DNA of 64,000 nt from Nereocystis luetkeana. Its lineage: Eukaryota > Sar > Phaeophyceae > Laminariales > Laminariaceae. Made by a program: the position numbers and the translations under genes. Shown piece after piece: positions 59,001-64,000 of the stretch (position 1 is the first letter of the stretch; the number at the start of each line of letters is the position of its first letter). The stretch covers positions 11,253,198 through 11,317,197 of the forward strand of contig JARUPZ010000013.1 of NCBI GenBank assembly GCA_031213475.1. The letters are read 5' to 3'. Below the pieces are notes generated by a model. The model saw only the letters and a list, made by a program, of their open reading frames with translations, had not been told where the DNA came from and searched no databases.

Positions 59001-62000
59001 ACGTCAACCTGCACTTAAACGAGTCACTTCAAGCAGTTCATATCTAGAACTTCTCAGCGCGCACTACTAACGTGGTGGTTTAACTGGGCCTTGGACGGAG
59101 TCGGTGCAGTTTGAGAAGGACTCCGGTCAGTGTCGTGCGATATAGTTGATAGTCCCGAAGAGATTTGAAGGCCTATCTATTCCCTGCCGCGTGTTATTAC
59201 TGGGGGCCATATTAAATAGGACTTACGGTACACACAAAAACCTACATATTTTGCTATTTTTACTCACCATATTTGGTCCTATTTACTATGGCCCTCCGTA
59301 ATAGTCGCGGCGAACGAAAGTGAGATGTACCACGGGGTTTACTACACGCACACTGCAAGATGCTCATATTCTCGCCCGTCCCCCTTACCAACGAGGTACC
59401 GGCCCCGCTCCATTGCAGGTGGCCACCAAGATTCCTAAATCGTTGCGAGACCCTCTGCACAACCTACGTGACGAGGCTGACATCCACGCCCGAGCTTGGG
59501 TGCGGCTCGAATATGTGCTCCGGCCGCTGGGATTTCTGGATGCGCATGGTCCCACTGGAACCCCACCAATGCTGGCAGTGGAACTTGCCGTGTGAGTTTC
59601 AACCTCGCTTCTGTGCGGTCTTCGAAAACCTTGCCGTATAGCTCTCATTACACGGTCTAACACATTGTCGAGAAACGCTATTAATCTATGGAAGTCTGCA
59701 CATGCTACCCCGACCCCACCAATGCTGGCATTGGAACTTACCGTGTGAGTTTTCACTGCGTTTCTGTGCGGTCTTCAAAAAACTTTGCCATGCAGCTCTA
59801 ACTATATCGTCTAACGCATTGTCGGGAAACCATATCAATACATGGAAAGTTTGCATATGCTACCCCGGACGAACTGACTTGGATTTCACGGGCGTGGCAA
59901 CACCATTTTCGACACGGCCTCCACCATGTCCGCCATGTTGTCAAATATTTTGTCATGTTCTACAGTCGCACGCATTACTCAAGAACAAATTGCGTCCTCG
60001 CTGGCCTCTTACACAGGCCTCTATCGTCATTTTTGGAGCAAGCAGGGCCTCTTGGTCGTCGCCATTTGCGTTCGACCAAGGCGATCACCCGCATCATTTT
60101 TCAGGTACAGTTTCAAGGGAGTCGTGGTTTCTCTTCGGTCATCCTTTCCAAGGCTCTGCTCGCGGTTTCCTCTTACTCAATATGTAGGTTGGTTTGGTCG
60201 ACTGGGTTTGACCTGACAACGCCGCAATGGGGTCAAACCATGGCGCACTGCATTACATTTTATGGGCAGGCACGCGCTTCCGGTGCAGATAGCTGTTTTT
60301 TGTAGCCCCAGGCTAACGCCTCCAGACCACCGCCGACAATCCAGTGCCGAGCAGATACCATAATGAATGCCAGTCACCCGGTATCATATTGTGGTCTGGC
60401 AAACGCCGCCATAGGACAGAGTCGTAGACGCTTCACTTCAGTAATCCCGACTCGGTCCATGTCGCCATCCCTTCGCCCGCTTGCGCACAGCTCCTGCGGT
60501 TTGTCATGTCAGGTAACCAACATAACCTGATGCACAGGGACCTCAAGATTGCTAACATGTTCGTTACACACGCTCGAAATTGGGAGCTCGCGACGCTTGC
60601 TGTGGGGGACTTCGGCGCTGCGCAGGAAGGCGAGCTGAATGTGAGATATGAAACGGAGCAAACAGGCGCCGGTACGCGTTACCATGGCACGGTAGGGGTG
60701 CACCTGCACGTTTCCTGAGGCTCCTCCGCTAAGGGGGTTCTGTTCTATTACTGTAGTTAGGTTCATTCTTATGGGAGAGCGTTTATTCCATAATTTCAAA
60801 AGTTTGGAAGCAATTGGAGATATGTATCAATATACTTCTTTCGGGAAAGTTATGAGTGATCCATGTTGAAGATCATGCTGCACATTGTCGGATGGCAAGA
60901 GAAATAATAATAATATACGGAGACGTTCTGTCACTATTCGTGAAATTCTCCAGAACCGAAAATATCAAGTTCGTTATCATTCCAATATAATTATTAGGGA
61001 AACAAATAACAGGAAAATATGGAAGATTGAAAAATTGCGCCTAAAAAATGTCGAAAAATTGAAGAAAAAGCTCTCCGATAAGAATGACTCTTATTCGTCA
61101 GCCAGATTTCTGAAACCATGTACGCTTAACCCGACGAGCAACCCAGTGGCCTACTGTAGTATTCGGTGTGAAACCATAAATGAAAAAAAAAAAACGATAC
61201 TGTGTAGTTTCTTGTTCGAGAAGCCCCATCAGTAATAAATGTTTAGGCAAAACCTTGCTGGCTATTTCCAATCCCTAACGTACCACCCATCAAAGCTCAA
61301 CACCCTGGCGTTTCCTTTGAACCGGAACCTAGGCGGAGGGTGAAGTTACCTACCGTGCCGGCGTCTACACCTGGAACCACACCAGCCCCCGCATGGTGAG
61401 GCTCCAGGATAACTAGGCGTAGCGCACGCGTAGATGCCCAGGCCTACGAAGAAAACAGTGTTTGAGGAATTTCGAATGAGGGCGTAAGCGAAGAGGGCCG
61501 CTAGATTTATACCGCGGAGGATGCTACGGTACCGCGCACATAACGCTGAAATTATATATTACATACGGAACGAGACGAGGATGACGAAATATTGTTGCGC
61601 CATTCGCCCGAGGCTGGAGCGATATATCGCACGTGATTCCTCTAGCATTGTGCATGTCCACGGGTGCTGGACACCAACCATTTATGCACGCCTCATATAG
61701 CCGTCCCTCCCCCCTCCCCTGCCTCCCGTCCCCTCCGTCCTCGCCTGCAGGCTGCTTTTATCTATAGCGGAATGACTGCTCACGAAGGCGCACGTGACGA
61801 AATCAAGCTCGGTCGACAACTCGTGTTTTTTAATGAGTTGTTCGGGTGGGCTAGAATCGCTTTCATCGCGCTTGCCGACCGCCCTCCGCCCGACATTCTC
61901 TACGGTCCATCACCCGAAGGTGCGATTCCAGTCCGGTGTGTTGTACGGCTGTACTGCTGTGCTACTGTACTGCAGCCCTGCTGCACTACAGACAAGTCCT

Positions 62001-62612
62001 GCGGTAGATGACGCAGCCTTTAGGTCAGACTTGTTCTGACTGGCGGGGCTCTTGAACCATTGCAACCATTGCGAATGAGACACTATATATACTCTATATC
62101 GCTGGAACACCTCTGGAGGTTTACTGCGTATGGTATACGTATACTCCTAACCCTTCAGATGCACACTATGATAGAGGCGCCCCTGATAATTTCTTGAGGC
62201 TATGATACTATTAATATTAATACCTAGACTACAGAACGGCAGTAGTAGCCATATCCACCCCACTCGAGACCTGATGAGGAAAACTGAGAGTGCAATCCGA
62301 TTATTATTGCCATGGTTGTACAACGTATGTATGTATTTATTTATCGAAAAGCACTCAACAACATCATCATCAGTGATACACCAGCGATAAGGTATGCCTC
62401 AATGCCTCTGTGATTTATGGCCTTACAGCATTGAGGAGCCCCCGTCAGTTAAAGATGTGTTCGCCTGCAAAAAGGCACAGAAGCCCTATCGTTGCACGCG
62501 GTCATACGATGTACACGGTACACGTATACGGTACCTAGGCACATACCTATCGGAGAACTTTTTTTCCCAGATTTTCCAAAGTTTGGAAATATTTGGAATT
62601 ATGTATTCTTAA
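49774..62612 (+). CDS. Protein kinase, five exons (gene span)
   Basis: Model: exons 49774-50052, 59419-59591, 60442-60691, 61751-61919 and 62392-62612, 363 codons plus TAA. Junction phases (0, 2, 0, 1) agree. Domain landmarks in the joined protein: Gly loop LGSGGQGTVFRA (69-80), ATP-anchoring Lys97 in VATK, helix-C Glu112, hinge MLAVELAV (144-151), HRDLKIAN (182-189), DFG (207-209), GTRYHGT (228-234), subdomain IX D-E-I-K-L-G (250-255) and subdomain XI-like PPSVKDVF. The APE motif is not recognisable. It phosphorylates protein Ser/Thr or Tyr; HRDLKIAN leans to Ser/Thr. The first 55 residues match nothing known. The start codon is the first ATG of exon 1; it lies right after GACAG, so exon 1 might instead be internal. 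Confidence 0.8.
52916..53040. repeat. CTC/CCT-rich pyrimidine tract
   Basis: Almost pure CTCCTC/TTCCTC on the plus strand for about 125 bp. The Glu-rich frame on the minus strand (about 100 codons) follows from this composition. Mirror symmetry could allow triplex structure. Confidence 0.85.
54436..54909. mobile_element. Inverted-repeat element with 46-bp termini
   Basis: Left end 54436-54481 (AACATATTCGCCTGATTGAG... ) and right end 54864-54909 are near-perfect inverse copies, differing by about one base. Each terminus itself holds a direct repeat of CTGATTGAGAGCGA. The 380-bp interior shows no coding motif. Probable non-autonomous DNA transposon; no target duplication is clear. Confidence 0.75.
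56458..56557. mobile_element. MITE-like inverted-repeat element, copy 4
   Basis: 100 bp, TTACGGGGGACCATAGTTAA to ACTATGGTCCCCCGTAA, TA on both sides (56456-56457, 56558-56559). Confidence 0.85.
59197..59301. mobile_element. MITE-like inverted-repeat element, copy 5
   Basis: 105 bp, TTACTGGGGGCCATATTAAA to TTTACTATGGCCCTCCGTAA, TA on both sides (59195-59196, 59302-59303). It lies just upstream of kinase exon 2. Confidence 0.82.
59419..59591 (+). CDS. Kinase exon 2: beta-3 Lys, helix C, hinge
   Basis: 173 bp. VATKIPKSLRDPLHNLRDEA gives Lys97 and Glu112, 15 residues apart as expected. Ends with the hinge ELAV in phase 2, donor GTGAGT. Confidence 0.8.
59561..59866 (+). repeat. 153-bp tandem duplication across the exon 2 splice donor
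   Basis: CCCCACCAATGCTGGCA starts both units (59561 and 59714). Each carries TGGAACTT[G/A]CCGTGTGAGTTT, so exon end and donor are duplicated. The spacer contains stops, so the second donor cannot extend exon 2 in frame. Confidence 0.85.
60442..60691 (+). CDS. Kinase exon 3: helix E, catalytic loop, DFG, activation segment
   Basis: 250 bp after TTCACTTCAG, completing the split Val codon. ACAQLLRFVMSGNQHNLMHR leads to HRDLKIANMF, then VGDFGAAQEG and GAGTRYHGT. Donor GTAGGG, phase 0. Confidence 0.85.
61751..61919 (+). CDS. Kinase exon 4: C-lobe, subdomain IX
   Basis: 169 bp after GCCTGCAG. RDEIKLGRQLVFFNELFGWA fits the D-x-x-x-L-G-x-x-L-x-E-L helix F pattern of kinases. The phase fits exon 3. 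Donor GTGCGA is weak. Confidence 0.68.
62392..62612 (+). CDS. Kinase exon 5: subdomain XI-like end (tentative)
   Basis: Begins in phase 1 after GATAAG (an AAG acceptor) with MPQCLCDLWPYSIEEPPSVK, similar to the C-L...P-x-x-R-P-S end of kinase lobes, though the usual Arg is absent. The last 35 codons before TAA may not be coding. Confidence 0.5.
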
Positions 62613-64000
62613 GTGTAAGGCAGAGGCAGAGCGAGGGGTGAGTACGGGGACCGAACGCCCTCGGGTCCCACCTCACTAACATATAACCTTGCACTGGGCA
62701 AACTATCCGTGTTCATACTATTAATAGAAATAAAAGGCGCCAAATGCAGGGCACGGAAGGGGTGAGGGGGGGCGGGTCGATCACGCACAATAAATAGTCG
62801 GATTTTTGGCGTGACGGACATCATACACCCGAGAAAGGCTCGGCCGACTATCCTGCTGCGACCGGAACGGAGCCGGCTGCCCGGGGTGTCGTTCTGGGGC
62901 CAACGTGCTTGTCGCCGTGTCCAGCCTTGCAGCGGGCTGCAGAGTCGAACCAGCGGCAACCATGGGTGAAAGGAACGAGGGTCTACCTGTTGCAAGCAGT
63001 GACAGAGGGGGGCCGTGGCACAACAAAAAACACCAGAAGTGACATAGCTGCTCATGTTGCCGACAGGCAGACAACCAGGCAGACCGGGAGAATACGAAAA
63101 GTCCCCTGAGCCGTGCGGACCCACAACGCATTGACATATAGCGGCTGTTGCATCAATCTCACCGCGCGAAGCGCTGGAGAAGCGGCGGATATCATACTCT
63201 CGCCAGCAATCATAAAAAAACAGACAAATCGGAAAAATGGGAACGAAGCCTAAAATGAGAACCAAGCCGTATCTCCAGAACCATGTGGTGTAGTATCAGA
63301 GAACCAAAATGATCCTGCGAAACCCCTTGGCCAGCCCTGTAAGAGGAGCTCGTCAGAACGGTCATGCTCCATCTCGTGCCTTCGGGTGGGCGCAAAAAGC
63401 GATATACGCTGGCTCTATTGTGATTTCTCTAGATGCTGGCTACCGCGGCGATGCCGAGGACTTCCAGCCTGAGCGACAGCTCATTCGAAGGCTGCTGTAC
63501 AGCCCCACAGGACTGTCAACTTTTTTTCTTGGAGTTGTACACAATTGGTTTGCTTTCTAAAAAAAAACGTCCGTTCCCATTTTTTGTTTCGTTCCCATTG
63601 TTCCGTTTTGTCTGTTAAAAAGAGAAGGAATCAAATGAACAGCAACAAGTCGAAAAAACAGACTACAAGAGCGAAAAGCCAAAGTTGTCGGCCGAGAAAA
63701 AATAGATGGACCTCGAACAGGCGCCAAAAGCGTCCTGCCGACGACGCCAGTGTTAAGTGCACGGCAATTTGGACCTAGGGACCGACTACTGCTAGCAGGT
63801 TGATGTCTTTGGCTCTGATCTCGTCACTCACACGAGGTGCTCGACGATGTTTGATGTTGTAGGCTCTTCTGGTAAGTGTTGATGCTTGCCTTCGCCAGAT
63901 ATCTTCTGAACGAGGGGGCGAGGTGCTCATCACACAAGCAGGCGATAACGCCCGCCAGTTATAATGGGGGGACGATTGCTACAAACGATAATGCCGCAAC
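62613..64000. other. No gene assigned; possible repeat exon at the very end
   Basis: A minus-strand open frame of 218 codons (62609-63265) has no familiar motif or neighbouring exon. At 63949-64000 the frame ITPASYNGGTIATNDNAA resembles a beta-helix repeat and would continue past the window. Confidence 0.4.

Larger units (their letters stand above)
50053..59418 (+). other. 9.37-kb kinase intron
   Basis: GTGAGG donor, CCATTGCAG acceptor. Contains a purine/pyrimidine-biased CTCCTC tract (52916-53040), an inverted-repeat element (54436-54909), MITE-like copies 4 and 5, A-runs near 53379-53403 and several ACCTGGTA motifs. A GC-rich stretch near 53440-53465 resembles a tRNA T-arm on the minus strand but does not fold. 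No other gene recognised. Confidence 0.7.

Noticed and set aside
62609..63265. 218-codon minus-strand frame
   Set aside because: No domain, no splice partners, low complexity at its end; kept only as a note.

Overview
The window looks like nuclear DNA of a eukaryote with long, repeat-filled introns. Two spliced genes can be reconstructed by matching splice sites, codon phases and protein motifs. The first gene combines right-handed beta-helix repeats, a Cys-rich segment with a CAVC motif and a bundle of membrane helices, an architecture I associate with stramenopiles (brown algae, oomycetes, diatoms). A stramenopile, perhaps a brown alga, is my best guess, but no rRNA, organelle gene or species marker confirms it.

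Layout. 1-1.3 kb: decayed tandem repeats of about 210 bp. 2.27-19.20 kb (+): a surface/adhesin-type membrane protein gene in at least 11 exons. Its N-terminal beta-helix repeats sit one per small exon, and a 7.07-kb intron (11117-18183) carries small inverted-repeat elements and a compound dispersed repeat. Its last exon has two opposite one-base frame changes. 21.1-22.1 kb: a tRNA-like relic, a foldback hairpin and a truncated antisense LTR. 23.758-37.907 kb (+): one large LTR retrotransposon of the Ty3/gypsy chromovirus type. Its order is LTR, PBS, repeat-rich leader, gag, zinc knuckle, a NADAR-family domain, aspartic protease, reverse transcriptase, RNase H, tandem-repeat linker, integrase, chromodomain, Tudor-like module, LTR. 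It is inactive: there are many stops and frameshifts, the integrase catalytic Glu is replaced, and the LTRs differ at about 18 positions by hand count. 41.16-44.80 kb: a (TACA)n microsatellite split by a reverse copy of the compound repeat found in the first gene's intron. 49.77-62.61 kb (+): a protein kinase gene in five exons whose phases agree throughout; its first intron is 9.4 kb.

A family of short TA-flanked inverted-repeat elements (about 100-112 bp) recurs at 13.5, 45.1, 49.3, 56.5 and 59.2 kb. The most unusual item is the NADAR domain (DUF1768/YbiA-like; ADP-ribose-related N-glycosidase superfamily) built into the gag-pol region of the retrotransposon. The two host genes show no sign of working together. 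All gene models are hand-made and unconfirmed by transcripts or database searches.
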